Below, piece by piece: positions 8,219 to 17,430 of a stretch of DNA of 64,000 nt. This DNA is from Prolixibacteraceae bacterium (GTDB lineage: Bacteria > Bacteroidota > Bacteroidia > Bacteroidales > Prolixibacteraceae). Every line of letters starts with the position of its first letter. Position 1 is the first letter of the stretch. The notes below the pieces were generated by a model that was not told the DNA's origin, did not search any database, and saw nothing but the letters and a program-made list of their open reading frames with translations. Location of the stretch: the NCBI GenBank assembly GCA_019163175.1, contig JAFLKN010000007.1:1-64000 (forward strand). Direction: 5' to 3'. A program made the translations under genes and the position numbers.

Positions 8219-8221
8219 GAT

Positions 8222-8704
8222 TCAGTTTATTTTTTCCAACAATACTATTGCATGAACTGAAATGCCTTCTTCCCTACCCTCAAAGCCCAATTCTTCAGTA
8301 GTTGTGGCTTTGATCGAAACTGCATCCACATCTATCTCAAGTAACCTTGCCAGCGTTTCTTCCATCTCCGGAATAAACGTTTTGAGTTTGGGTTTCTGTG
8401 CGGCTATAGTCACATCCAGATTTCCGATCCGGTATTTTTTAGCAGCAATCAGTTCGTTGGTTTTAACCAACAAAATTTTGCTATCAATGTTTTTGTATTC
8501 GGAAGAAGTATCAGGGAAATGCCTACCAATATCTCCCAATTTAGCGGCGCCCAACATCGCATCGCAAAGGGCATGAATAAGCACATCTCCATCAGAATGC
8601 GCTACCGTACCTTTACTGTGTGGAACAAGAACACCGCCCAGCCATAAGGTTTCTCCCTCAGCTAAACGGTGCACATCGTATCCGTATCCAATCCGGAAAT
8701 TCAT
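8222..8704 (-). CDS. ispF: 2-C-methyl-D-erythritol 2,4-cyclodiphosphate synthase
   Basis: A 160-aa IspF, which cyclises CDP-ME 2-phosphate to MEcPP in the non-mevalonate isoprenoid pathway. Metal ligands D10 and H12 are visible in GYGYDVHRL. Other signatures are GGVLVPHSKGTVAHSDGDVLIHALCDA in pieces, KLGDIGRHFPDTS and the C-terminal IKATTTEELGFEGREEGI. Length is standard for the homotrimeric enzyme. It is first in a run with the YccU-like and thioredoxin-like genes and lies directly downstream of porV on the same strand, an arrangement that may place it in the porU-porV transcript. Confidence 0.96.
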   Translation of the reverse strand: MNFRIGYGYDVHRLAEGETLWLGGVLVPHSKGTVAHSDGDVLIHALCDAMLGAAKLGDIGRHFPDTSSEYKNIDSKILLVKTNELIAAKKYRIGNLDVTIAAQKPKLKTFIPEMEETLARLLEIDVDAVSIKATTTEELGFEGREEGISVHAIVLLEKIN

Positions 8705-8795
8705 TGTATGTAGATTTTATATTTCAGACGTAGGTCGCGGAGCCCATGATTTAATCACTCTTGAAACCTGAAATTAACAACTTGCGAAATCACTA

Positions 8796-9956
8796 TTATC
8801 GCCGCTGCTTATTGAAAGCATCAAAGTCGAACGAAAGTGTAAACCGAAGCGTGTTGGCCAATGGGTTGTTCTGAGCAATAGGCAGCAGGTAAGAAAAATC
8901 GAGTGCAAAAACATTCATTTTCAAACCGGCACCAGCTGTAAAAAACTTACGGTTTCCCTTGTTCACATCTTCGTAGTAGTAACCAGCACGAATTGCGAAC
9001 TGATTGTTGTACCAGTATTCGGCACCAACCGATAAATTAATTTCTTTTAATTCTTCCGACATTCCGCCCGGTGCATCACTAAACGAACTAAACATACCGG
9101 AAACAACAGATTTATCAGAACCAAGTCCGGTAAGAATATCAACAGATGCGGTATCCGGTGTTGGAACCATCAACTTATTGGCATCAAACGAGAAGGTGAT
9201 GGTATTGTATTTATCCATCTCGGTTTTGTAAGCAACACCCAACTTCAGGTTTGTAGGAATGAAGTCTTTAGTTTCGCCATCGGTATAGGAGATTTTACCC
9301 CCAATATTGGAAATATTAATCCCCGAAGAAAAGGTGGAACGTTTGCGATTCATGCGGATTTCCTTCTGATAGTAGAATGCCACGTCAGCGGCATATGTAT
9401 TTCCTGCATGGGTCTCAACACCATTTACCAATTGACCACCGGTCAAGTCGGAACGAATATACCGCATGGTAACAGCTCCTGAGAAATTATCGGACAACAA
9501 ACGGGTATATCCCATATCGATAGCGAATTCATTTGGACTTTGCTGACCAGTTGGATCACCATATTCACTCATGAAAGTGATATCTCCCAAGGTGAAATAT
9601 CGCAAAGATGCGCTCAGTGTTTGACGGTCGTCCAAACGTTTATAACCTACCAGATAAGCAAGATTAATGTCGGAAACCAGATTTCTCAACCAAGGAGTGT
9701 AAGACAAACCTATACCCATTTCACTTTCGGCGAATGCATATTTAGCAGCATTCCAATGCTGCGAATTCACATCGGGCGAAGTTGCCACACCAGCATCGCC
9801 CATTGCACCTGCACGCGAATCGGGTGCAATAGTTAAAAACGGCACTCCGGTGGTAATGGTATTGGCACCGGTTGTCGAGGTCTTTTGTGCATATGTGCTT
9901 TGCAGCGATATTCCCATCCAGAGAATTGCAATCAGTAACAGAGTTATTTTCTTCAT
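8796..9956 (-). CDS. porV: Type IX secretion outer membrane protein PorV
   Basis: A 386-aa outer membrane beta-barrel of the PorV (LptO) type. It has signal peptide MKKITLLLIAILWMGISLQ, then FLTIAPDSRAGAMGDAGVATSPDVNS, the conserved N-terminal PorV signature, and alternating beta strands to a C-terminal Phe-rich strand (LRFTLSFDFDAF). PorV is the outer membrane shuttle that carries type IX cargo from the translocon to the PorU sortase. It lies immediately downstream of porU, with 130 bases between, and upstream of gldJ across the divergent promoter. This gene order is known from other gliding/type IX-secreting Bacteroidota. Confidence 0.9.
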   Translation of the reverse strand: MKKITLLLIAILWMGISLQSTYAQKTSTTGANTITTGVPFLTIAPDSRAGAMGDAGVATSPDVNSQHWNAAKYAFAESEMGIGLSYTPWLRNLVSDINLAYLVGYKRLDDRQTLSASLRYFTLGDITFMSEYGDPTGQQSPNEFAIDMGYTRLLSDNFSGAVTMRYIRSDLTGGQLVNGVETHAGNTYAADVAFYYQKEIRMNRKRSTFSSGINISNIGGKISYTDGETKDFIPTNLKLGVAYKTEMDKYNTITFSFDANKLMVPTPDTASVDILTGLGSDKSVVSGMFSSFSDAPGGMSEELKEINLSVGAEYWYNNQFAIRAGYYYEDVNKGNRKFFTAGAGLKMNVFALDFSYLLPIAQNNPLANTLRFTLSFDFDAFNKQRR

Positions 9957-10086
9957 TTTGAAAATCGATCAAATTTTGAATTTGCAAATATAGAGCTTTG
10001 TAAAAGAGTTGTATCATTTGACAACTCAAAAAAACTAAACGGAGATCAAGCCGAATTATTATTAAAAAAATCCGGCTTCATCAAAA

Positions 10087-13000
10087 TTAAGGACGAATAA
10101 AAACAAATCGCCCCGAAGCGCTTCCTGTTTTACCGTCAGAATTGGTCACTAAAATCCGGTAGACATACACACCAGGTCTCATTTTAACCAGTCTTGATGC
10201 CGGGGTCCATTCCAGTGGCGAGCTCTCCGTTCCCCGCGAACTTATCTTTTCGGAAACCATATCAACACGGGCCCCTGAAGATTCGAATACCTCAAGATCT
10301 ACCGTAAACGACTCGTCAGGCTGATTGTGTTCGAATACAAAACTGGTTTGCTCCTGCACTGGATTCGGATAACAAATTACACTTTCAATCCGGAAGTCGT
10401 CTTTCACAACAAAATGAATTTCCTTTTCAGATGAATTATTCAGTACATCCCAAACCTTAATTGTTAAAGTATGACTCCCTTCCTCCAGGTTATTCAGTGG
10501 AAAAACAATTGTTCCTTCAGTATATTTATCCTTACTGGCCTGAAAATAATCGTTCAGGACCATAACATTCGAATTATCCCCATCGAGAACTGCTGTAATG
10601 TCATGCCCAATTCCGGTTCCGGCTGTATTAATTCCAGTGTCGTCTTTAATGTGTGCAATCAAAATAGAACTTGCGTTTACAACCCCACCGTCTTTAAACG
10701 ATTCGGAATTCATGAACAACTCAATATCAGGTCCTTTTGAATCAGCAATCGAGGTATTTGATGATCCTCCGATGTAAAACCCATTAAAATAGCCCTGTGC
10801 ATCAACAGAATCGTTGTAGGCATAGTAAAGAATTTTGCCCTTGTCAATTTTATACGAAATATCTTTCGGTACAAAAAAAGAAAATTCGAAATCGCCATTT
10901 TTAACGGTAGCCAAACCTCGATAAATAATATTATTCTGCACATTATAATCCATCTGCTCTTCACCGGCATTTCCCAAAGTCTTTACCTGCATAGCTTTAT
11001 CGTACACAGTCGGAATAATCTCGCCATTAAATGTGCTGAGCTTTACGCCATTATTGTCGGCAACAAAACCTTTAATAGTTACAACAGAAAGAGGTCGAAT
11101 GGTATCGACTTCTGTTGCTGCATTTTTCCCGTCAACACTGGTAGTTTTAACCTGAAAATTTGGATTGGCCAGACGCATTGCCGGATCGGCAAGTAAAGTG
11201 AAATTCAACTGGTTTATCCCCGTATTGGCAGAGGCCTTTGCAAGCCGCATCACATCGCCTAAGCGCAGGTTATTTCCCGATAGATCTTTTTCGAAAATAT
11301 ACCTGAAGAATTTGCTGTTCAACACAAAATTAGCCCCTGAATATACCAGGCGAGTGGTGGAAAATAAACCAACTCCTCCTCCCACCGGATTGAAAAGAAT
11401 GTGCTCGCCTGCAGAAGTTTCATTGGAATCAAAACGGCTAAATTCACAGGTTGCAGTTACAAAAATTGGCAATCGATCGTAATTTGTCCAGGCACTAATA
11501 ATTCCGACATCAAGCACATTTTCATCAGCCAGATTTTTTTCGTTGGCATGCCCGGTATAATTCATCACCAATGTGCCTTGTTTAACCCGATTATTGATTG
11601 CTGTTGTAACATCAGGATATTTTTCGCCGCCCGAAGTTGATATCTGCCTGAAAGCATCGAAGTAAATTTTATCAGTAAAAAATGCAGGGTAAGTATTGTT
11701 TACAAAATTTGCCAGGCTTTCTGCTTGACCCATGTGCGTGCTGTTATCCTGATCGTCACCAATAAAAGTCACCACATCGCGCCAGTTTCCCATAGTTTCG
11801 CGCTTGTGGTAATTCCTGATTTTATCTATAACAATTTCAGCTTCATCAATGGTTCTGGCAGGTATTCGGCCAATTCCCAAATCGACAGTTCCCGAATAAC
11901 CACCTTCGTTCTCATCCAGAAAGGCATAGAAATCGTCGGTAACAAACGATTCGGTTGGTGAAAGCGAATTGTCTGACTGGAATGTAGGAATCATATTCAG
12001 GTTTTTACCCAATATATTTCGGTTGTCATAGGTTCCGTCACCCATAAACAAAACATATTTCAAAGTATTTTTTCCACTCTGTTTTCCACGGTCGTAACAC
12101 ATCCTGAAATAATTACGAATACCTGATGGATCAGGAAGTCCGCCGGAAAATTCATTGTAAATCAATTCGGGTGTAATCACTTTGACAGACATTTTATCGT
12201 TGGTGCGATGAAATGTTGCCAAATCATTGGCTGCACTTAATAAACTCGGATGCGCAACGATAATTAACTCCGACAAATCTTCAGCATGTAAATTTTGGTT
12301 GGCCACGACTCCAACCAATTCCGGAGAAGGAATAGTACCGACCGGGTTAAAAGCAACATATTCGCGAAGCAGTGATGAATTTGACTTAAACTTCAATTGC
12401 TCATTTGCTATTGTCGCCGGAACCTCGATTACATTAGTCCAATCAGTAACATCAAATACTTTTACTGATGCAGCTGCTCCGTTAAGTACAAATTCTGAAA
12501 CCTGAACCTGACCATCAACTCCCTTCCCTCTGAAACTAAAAACATCGGAACTAATATTTAATAAACTCTGATAATTAATTGACAAATAATCGAGCCAGGC
12601 ATCAGACGAACTATTGAGCGCATTGTAAGTTAATTTAAGCTGAAGCGCTTTTGATGGAATTGCTTCGGTAAATTCAACGATCCGGTCATCGGCAAAATAA
12701 ACTGTTGGGTCGCTAACATCTACCGTTTGAAAAGAAATATTGTTGACTGATTTTCCATTCAGCGAAACATTAATACTATTGGAAGAAGACGATTTTCCGG
12801 CAACAGAAACTTTCAATACTGCTGGTTTTGTCTGATCCGGGTAGTCGAGCGTAAAATTTATGGTCTGTGAAGATCCCGCAATAAAATGCTCACCGAACCA
12901 TTGACTTCCGGAAGAAATCAGATTCAAAAGTTCTTTTTCCGAGAAGCTGTAATTGGGAAAAGAAAAAACTTGTTTCCCCGCCGGTGCAGTTAATTCAGCA

Positions 13001-13830
13001 GCTTTACCAATAATTTTAGCGGCTCCCTGATCAGAAAGATAAAAATACGATTCAGTAGCGTAATAATTTTGCTGATGCTTCAAATTGCCCGAATCTGAGT
13101 CCTGACTAATCTGAATATTTCCGGTTGAATAAAAAAAGATACAATCCTTACCAGCATTGTCTTTCGCTTTAAAAATCGGACAAGCAACCAAATCATCGAA
13201 CTTCAATTCACTATTTAAAGTAGGCAACATATACCCTCCATTTCCATACATCGAAACCTGATCGGGATTCGAGTAACCCCATGCCTTGAGTTGATCGTAT
13301 GTGATTTTATAGATGCCTTTAGTCTTTGTTTTGATCTTTGTCCATTTGCCGGTTGCCAGCACAGAAGAGGATTTCCAGGCATAGGCAGCTTTCGCAGATT
13401 TTAACAGCAAAGGTTTTTCCTGAATAGAAACAGTAAACTCAACCAACTTCTCAATCCGGTTATTTATTCTGACAAAAGGATTGATTGTTAAACGCAAAAA
13501 CGATTTTCCTGAAGAAGAACCAATTTCAGTCCAATATTTTAATTCAGCAGGAATAAGCTGATTCGATTGCAAAACAGAGTCACCAACTATTTCAAAAACA
13601 GAATTTAGTATGGCTAGATCAGCATCCGCTGAAGTTAGCTCAAAGCTTTCGAACCATAATGGGAGTTTTGTAGGTTCAGCAGTTATACTTCCGTCAAAAT
13701 CAGGCAGTGACTTATTGGCTGAAACTTTGGGCAAACCTTGATTAGTCCAATGAATTGTTCGGTTAAAATCAGTTGCCCAACTAGTTAGTGTAAAAAAAAT
13801 AAGAGTATATAAAAATATTAATCTTGACAT
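10087..13830 (-). CDS. porU: Type IX secretion sortase PorU
   Basis: A 1247-aa gingipain-family (C25) protein, the cell-surface sortase that removes the C-terminal signal of type IX cargo and attaches it to lipopolysaccharide. A signal peptide is at residues 1-18. The catalytic His lies in MNYTGHANEK near residue 759 and the catalytic Cys in VTATCEFSRFD near 793, the gingipain dyad. An N-terminal beta-rich region with ATGKWTKIKTKTKGIYKIT precedes the peptidase domain. The C-terminus carries a secretion-type domain (CYPNPVQEQTSFVFEH to FVFIRP), as in PorU itself. It is adjacent to porV and divergent from gldJ. Confidence 0.9.
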   Translation of the reverse strand: MSRLIFLYTLIFFTLTSWATDFNRTIHWTNQGLPKVSANKSLPDFDGSITAEPTKLPLWFESFELTSADADLAILNSVFEIVGDSVLQSNQLIPAELKYWTEIGSSSGKSFLRLTINPFVRINNRIEKLVEFTVSIQEKPLLLKSAKAAYAWKSSSVLATGKWTKIKTKTKGIYKITYDQLKAWGYSNPDQVSMYGNGGYMLPTLNSELKFDDLVACPIFKAKDNAGKDCIFFYSTGNIQISQDSDSGNLKHQQNYYATESYFYLSDQGAAKIIGKAAELTAPAGKQVFSFPNYSFSEKELLNLISSGSQWFGEHFIAGSSQTINFTLDYPDQTKPAVLKVSVAGKSSSSNSINVSLNGKSVNNISFQTVDVSDPTVYFADDRIVEFTEAIPSKALQLKLTYNALNSSSDAWLDYLSINYQSLLNISSDVFSFRGKGVDGQVQVSEFVLNGAAASVKVFDVTDWTNVIEVPATIANEQLKFKSNSSLLREYVAFNPVGTIPSPELVGVVANQNLHAEDLSELIIVAHPSLLSAANDLATFHRTNDKMSVKVITPELIYNEFSGGLPDPSGIRNYFRMCYDRGKQSGKNTLKYVLFMGDGTYDNRNILGKNLNMIPTFQSDNSLSPTESFVTDDFYAFLDENEGGYSGTVDLGIGRIPARTIDEAEIVIDKIRNYHKRETMGNWRDVVTFIGDDQDNSTHMGQAESLANFVNNTYPAFFTDKIYFDAFRQISTSGGEKYPDVTTAINNRVKQGTLVMNYTGHANEKNLADENVLDVGIISAWTNYDRLPIFVTATCEFSRFDSNETSAGEHILFNPVGGGVGLFSTTRLVYSGANFVLNSKFFRYIFEKDLSGNNLRLGDVMRLAKASANTGINQLNFTLLADPAMRLANPNFQVKTTSVDGKNAATEVDTIRPLSVVTIKGFVADNNGVKLSTFNGEIIPTVYDKAMQVKTLGNAGEEQMDYNVQNNIIYRGLATVKNGDFEFSFFVPKDISYKIDKGKILYYAYNDSVDAQGYFNGFYIGGSSNTSIADSKGPDIELFMNSESFKDGGVVNASSILIAHIKDDTGINTAGTGIGHDITAVLDGDNSNVMVLNDYFQASKDKYTEGTIVFPLNNLEEGSHTLTIKVWDVLNNSSEKEIHFVVKDDFRIESVICYPNPVQEQTSFVFEHNQPDESFTVDLEVFESSGARVDMVSEKISSRGTESSPLEWTPASRLVKMRPGVYVYRILVTNSDGKTGSASGRFVFIRP

Positions 13831-13937
13831 TCCCGAGTTATATAATTAGGTATTGATTAAACGAAACATTTACGCCAATAGTATAATGTTATGTTTCCAA
13901 AGTAAATAAAATTTGCACAAACTGTTATCTACCGTAG

Positions 13938-13945
13938 CAAAGATA
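13938..13945 (-). promoter_or_regulatory. Candidate porU promoter (-7)
   Basis: Minus-strand TATCTTTG matches TAnnTTTG about 108 bases before the porU start. No TTTG sits at 19 bases, so this is tentative. Confidence 0.35.
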
Positions 13946-14013
13946 TGTACTTCAAACAAACAACTCTAAAAAAAAGATTGATAACCTGAACAATATCAAT
14001 TCAACAATTTAGT

Positions 14014-14021
14014 TATATTTG
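14014..14021 (+). promoter_or_regulatory. Candidate gldJ promoter (-7)
   Basis: TATATTTG matches TAnnTTTG 35 bases before the gldJ ATG. The -33 element is poor. Its position just upstream of the gene, in the divergent porU-gldJ gap, supports it. Confidence 0.45.
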
Positions 14022-14056
14022 TGAGTCTTTTAAAATAACGGAAAAGAAGAAAAGCA

Positions 14057-15517
14057 ATGAAATTTAGATCCTTAATGTTATTTGGTCTTGCTGCTTTGAT
14101 GGCAGGATGCGGATTGTTTGGAAAAGGCACAGGCGGTGGTGGTGGTACAGGCACATCTCATTCAACTGGCTGGGAATTTGGAGACCCGAAAAATGGTGGT
14201 TTTCAGAAGGATGAAAACTACGCACAAGAAACCGGCCCTGGTCTGGTTTTTATACAGGGAGGTACATTTACCATGGGTCGTGTTGAGCAAGATGTGATGT
14301 ATGATTGGAATAATGTTCCACGCAGAGTTACTGTTGCTTCGTTTTATATGGATGAATCTGAGGTCTCGAACCTTGATTATCGCGAATATTTGTTCTGGGT
14401 AAGAAGAGTATATCCTTCAACTCCTGAAAAATATAAAACCGCACTTCCCGACACATTGGTTTGGAGAGAAGAATTAGCCTACAACGAACCATACATTACA
14501 AATTATCTTCGTCACCCTGCCTATGGAGATTATCCTGTAGTTGGCGTTTCATGGAAACAGGCTGATGCCTATGCAAAATGGAGAACTGATAGGGTTAATG
14601 AAAAAATACTGATTGACAAGGGAATAATTGTTGCTGACAATACACAGAGCGGTCAGAATGTATTTACGACTGAAACATATCTTGCAGGTATGTATCAGGG
14701 AACTGAAGGGAAAAAACCTCTGAAAGATGCTGCCGGCACAGCCCGAAAAATCCGTTGGGAAGATGGGTTGCTTTTGCCAAACTACCGTCTACCCACCGAA
14801 GCGGAATGGGAATATGCAGCTTTAGGTCTTGTTGGAAATACTGAAGATGAATTATTGTCAGATCGTAAATTATATCCTTGGAAAGGATCACACTTGCGTG
14901 ATAACGAAAAGAAAACAAAAGGTCAGATGATGGCTAACTTTACCCGTGGCCGTGGTGACTTGATGGGTATGGCTGGCGCATTAAACGACAATGCGGATAT
15001 TACCGCTCCAGTTATGTCTTACGATCCAAATGATTACGGACTATATTGTATGGCAGGTAATGTTAACGAATGGGTGAGTGATGTTTACAGACCATTATCT
15101 TCTAATGATGTGGCCGAATTCCAGCCATTCCGTGGAAATACATTTACCAAATACAAGACTGACGGTGACGGGAAATTGGTTCGTAACGAATTTGGCGAAT
15201 TGGTTAAAGATACTATTGCTGATTACAGGAACTTCAATGACGGCGATTACAAGTCACAGGTAATTGAAGGTAATTTCGATTGGAATGCACAAAAGGATAA
15301 AACCAAAACAAGCAATATGTACATTCAATCGACCAAAGAAGGACAGTTCTCATCGCTTGTTTCTGACAATGCCAGAATTTACAAAGGTGGAAGTTGGAAA
15401 GATCGTCCATATTGGTTAGTTCCCGGAACCCGCAGGTACAAACCTGAAATTGAATCAGCAAGTGATCTTGGTTTCCGCTGCGCTATGACTCGCGTTGGAA
15501 GTCCTGATGGATTATAA
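14057..15517 (+). CDS. gldJ: Gliding/type IX secretion lipoprotein GldJ
   Basis: A 486-aa lipoprotein with lipobox Cys18 (LAALMAGC) followed by a formylglycine-generating-enzyme-like (SUMF1) domain from about residue 58 to the end. Visible segments are FIQGGTFTMGRVEQD, SFYMDESEVSNLDYREY, VSWKQADAYAKWR, YRLPTEAEWEYAAL, CMAGNVNEWVSDVYRP and LGFRCAMTRVGSP. In this family the enzyme domain is used structurally: GldJ stabilises the GldK/PorK-GldN/PorN ring of type IX secretion. Assignment to GldJ rather than GldK rests on its position next to porU-porV and directly before murF. A hairpin terminator follows. Confidence 0.82.
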   Translation: MKFRSLMLFGLAALMAGCGLFGKGTGGGGGTGTSHSTGWEFGDPKNGGFQKDENYAQETGPGLVFIQGGTFTMGRVEQDVMYDWNNVPRRVTVASFYMDESEVSNLDYREYLFWVRRVYPSTPEKYKTALPDTLVWREELAYNEPYITNYLRHPAYGDYPVVGVSWKQADAYAKWRTDRVNEKILIDKGIIVADNTQSGQNVFTTETYLAGMYQGTEGKKPLKDAAGTARKIRWEDGLLLPNYRLPTEAEWEYAALGLVGNTEDELLSDRKLYPWKGSHLRDNEKKTKGQMMANFTRGRGDLMGMAGALNDNADITAPVMSYDPNDYGLYCMAGNVNEWVSDVYRPLSSNDVAEFQPFRGNTFTKYKTDGDGKLVRNEFGELVKDTIADYRNFNDGDYKSQVIEGNFDWNAQKDKTKTSNMYIQSTKEGQFSSLVSDNARIYKGGSWKDRPYWLVPGTRRYKPEIESASDLGFRCAMTRVGSPDGL

Positions 15518-15544
15518 TTAAATTAAATTACAAATTATACCATG

Positions 15545-15579
15545 AAACCTCATTTGAAAAAGTGAGGTTTTATTTTTTA
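15545..15579 (+). terminator. Terminator after gldJ
   Basis: AAACCTCA and TGAGGTTT form an 8-bp stem around a 10-base loop, followed by TATTTTTTAT. It lies 28 bases after the gldJ stop and just before murF. Confidence 0.7.
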
Positions 15580-15587
15580 TAGCCGAC

Positions 15588-16880
15588 ATGAATATCGAAA
15601 ATTTATACACCATATTTAGGAATCACCCGGTAATAACAACCGATTCCAGAAACATCCCGCAACAAAGCATTTTCTTTGCTTTAAAAGGTGATAATTTCAA
15701 TGGTAATAAATTCGCCAACGATTCACTCTCAAAAGGGGCATCTTATGCCGTGATTGACGAACAGGAGTTTGCTTTCGACGAGCGTTTCATTCTAGTTGAT
15801 GACGTTTTACTATGTCTTCAGCAACTGGCCAGACACCACCGCGACCAACTCGGTTTGCCAATTATTGCTATTACCGGAACCAACGGAAAAACAACGACGA
15901 AAGAACTTGTTGCTGCTGTTCTCGCAGAAAAATTTAAAGTTAATTTCACTCAGGGAAACCTAAACAATCATATTGGAGTGCCACTCACACTTTTATCAAT
16001 GACGAGTGAAACTGAGATTGGAGTTGTTGAAATGGGTGCCAATCATCCGGGAGAAATTAATACTCTTTGTCAGATTGCTAATCCTGATTTAGGCATTATC
16101 ACGAATATTGGCAAAGCACATCTGGAAGGCTTTGGCTCTTTTGAAGGTGTGATAAGGACAAAATCTGAATTGTATAACTTCCTGAAAGCGAAAGAAACCA
16201 AATGTTTTATTAATGCCGATAATCCGCTTTTAATAAAACAAGCCAAAGGTCTCGAACAGATCACCTATGGAAATTCAACAGCTTATTTTATGGCTGGAGA
16301 ACTTGCAAGTACTGATAGTTACCTGGTTGTTAAGGCACTTTTTGCCAGTGGCTGGCTTTACCTAAAAACAAAATTAGTTGGCGATTATAATTTTGAAAAC
16401 CTGTTGGCAGCAGCCTGTATCGGGAAATATTTTGAGATTGATCCATTAAAAATTCAGGCAGCACTTGCCAATTATACACCATCAAACAATCGCTCTCAAC
16501 TAATCAGGAAAGAAAAAAATACAATTATAATGGATGCATACAATGCCAACCCAACGAGCATGATGGCAGCGCTTGTCAATTTTGCAAGCATTAAAAACGA
16601 TCAGAAATGCTTAATTCTTGGGGATATGCTCGAATTGGGCGAGGCATCTGAAGCCGAACACCAAAAGGTTGTGGATTACATTGAAGATCAAAATTTTTCA
16701 GAAGTATATCTTGTGGGTCCAGTATTTATGGCATCGAAAACCCGGAAAGAAAAAAAGAAGTTCGAACATGTCGAACTTCTTTCAAACTACCTAAAAACAC
16801 AACCTATTGAAAACAAATTTATTCTGATCAAAGGATCCCGCGGAATCCATTTGGAGAAAATTCTTGACTTATTATCTTAA
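15588..16880 (+). CDS. murF: UDP-MurNAc-tripeptide--D-Ala-D-Ala ligase
   Basis: A 430-aa MurF, which adds D-Ala-D-Ala to UDP-MurNAc-tripeptide in peptidoglycan precursor synthesis. The Mur ligase ATP loop GTNGKTT is at residues 97-103. The central domain has MGANHPGEI and ITNIGKAHLEGFGS, and the C-terminal domain has MDAYNANPTSMMAAL, LILGDMLELGEAS and IKGSRGIHLE. All are typical MurF signatures. It follows gldJ across a terminator, the usual Bacteroidota neighbourhood. Its stop overlaps that of the convergent thioredoxin gene by four bases. Confidence 0.95.
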   Translation: MNIENLYTIFRNHPVITTDSRNIPQQSIFFALKGDNFNGNKFANDSLSKGASYAVIDEQEFAFDERFILVDDVLLCLQQLARHHRDQLGLPIIAITGTNGKTTTKELVAAVLAEKFKVNFTQGNLNNHIGVPLTLLSMTSETEIGVVEMGANHPGEINTLCQIANPDLGIITNIGKAHLEGFGSFEGVIRTKSELYNFLKAKETKCFINADNPLLIKQAKGLEQITYGNSTAYFMAGELASTDSYLVVKALFASGWLYLKTKLVGDYNFENLLAAACIGKYFEIDPLKIQAALANYTPSNNRSQLIRKEKNTIIMDAYNANPTSMMAALVNFASIKNDQKCLILGDMLELGEASEAEHQKVVDYIEDQNFSEVYLVGPVFMASKTRKEKKKFEHVELLSNYLKTQPIENKFILIKGSRGIHLEKILDLLS

Positions 16881-17248
16881 TTAATTGTTGGCTTCTGAAC
16901 ATTCAGCACATCAGCAATGGCCTTTTCAAACGTAGCCTTTGGTAAAGCACCCATAGCCATCTGAGGTTGACCTTCAACCGGAACGAAGAGCAGTGAAGGA
17001 ATACTTTGAATACCAAACATTGCCGACAATTCGCGCTCATTTTCGGTATTAACCTTATAAATAACAAGATTACTACCATATTCTTTCTGAAGTTCTTCCA
17101 AAACAGGAGCTACCATTTTGCATGGGCCGCACCAATCAGCATAAAAATCAATCATACAAGGAGTCTTTCCTTCGTATTTCCATTCTTTATTGAGTTCAAA
17201 GTTGAATACTTTTTCTTTGAAGGTCTCTTTTGTTAAATGTTCTAACAT
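16877..17248 (-). CDS. trxA: Thioredoxin
   Basis: A 123-aa thioredoxin with the classical WCGPC motif (Cys40 and Cys43 in FYADWCGPCK) and cis-Pro loop IQSIPSLLFVPVEG. It lacks a signal peptide and so acts in the cytosol as a general disulfide reductase or reductant donor. The N-terminus is about 15 residues longer than E. coli thioredoxin, as often seen in Bacteroidota. Monocistronic, convergent with murF with overlapping stop codons. Confidence 0.92.
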   Translation of the reverse strand: MLEHLTKETFKEKVFNFELNKEWKYEGKTPCMIDFYADWCGPCKMVAPVLEELQKEYGSNLVIYKVNTENERELSAMFGIQSIPSLLFVPVEGQPQMAMGALPKATFEKAIADVLNVQKPTIN

Positions 17249-17430
17249 GGCTACAAATTTTAATTATACAAATATATACATTTTTTAATATGTAGATATC
17301 AATTCATATGCCAATAAATTAATAAGCCAGATATTGACCTAAAACTCCAATTAATTGTAATTTTGTCACCGTTTGAAAACAAATTGTCACATTCAAGCAT
17401 TTAAATACCCGACATTCCGGAATTTATTTC

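Noticed and set aside
10048-10078. Hairpin AAGCCG with CGGCTT between porU and porV
   Set aside because: The T-run lies inside the loop rather than after the stem, so it is not a convincing terminator.
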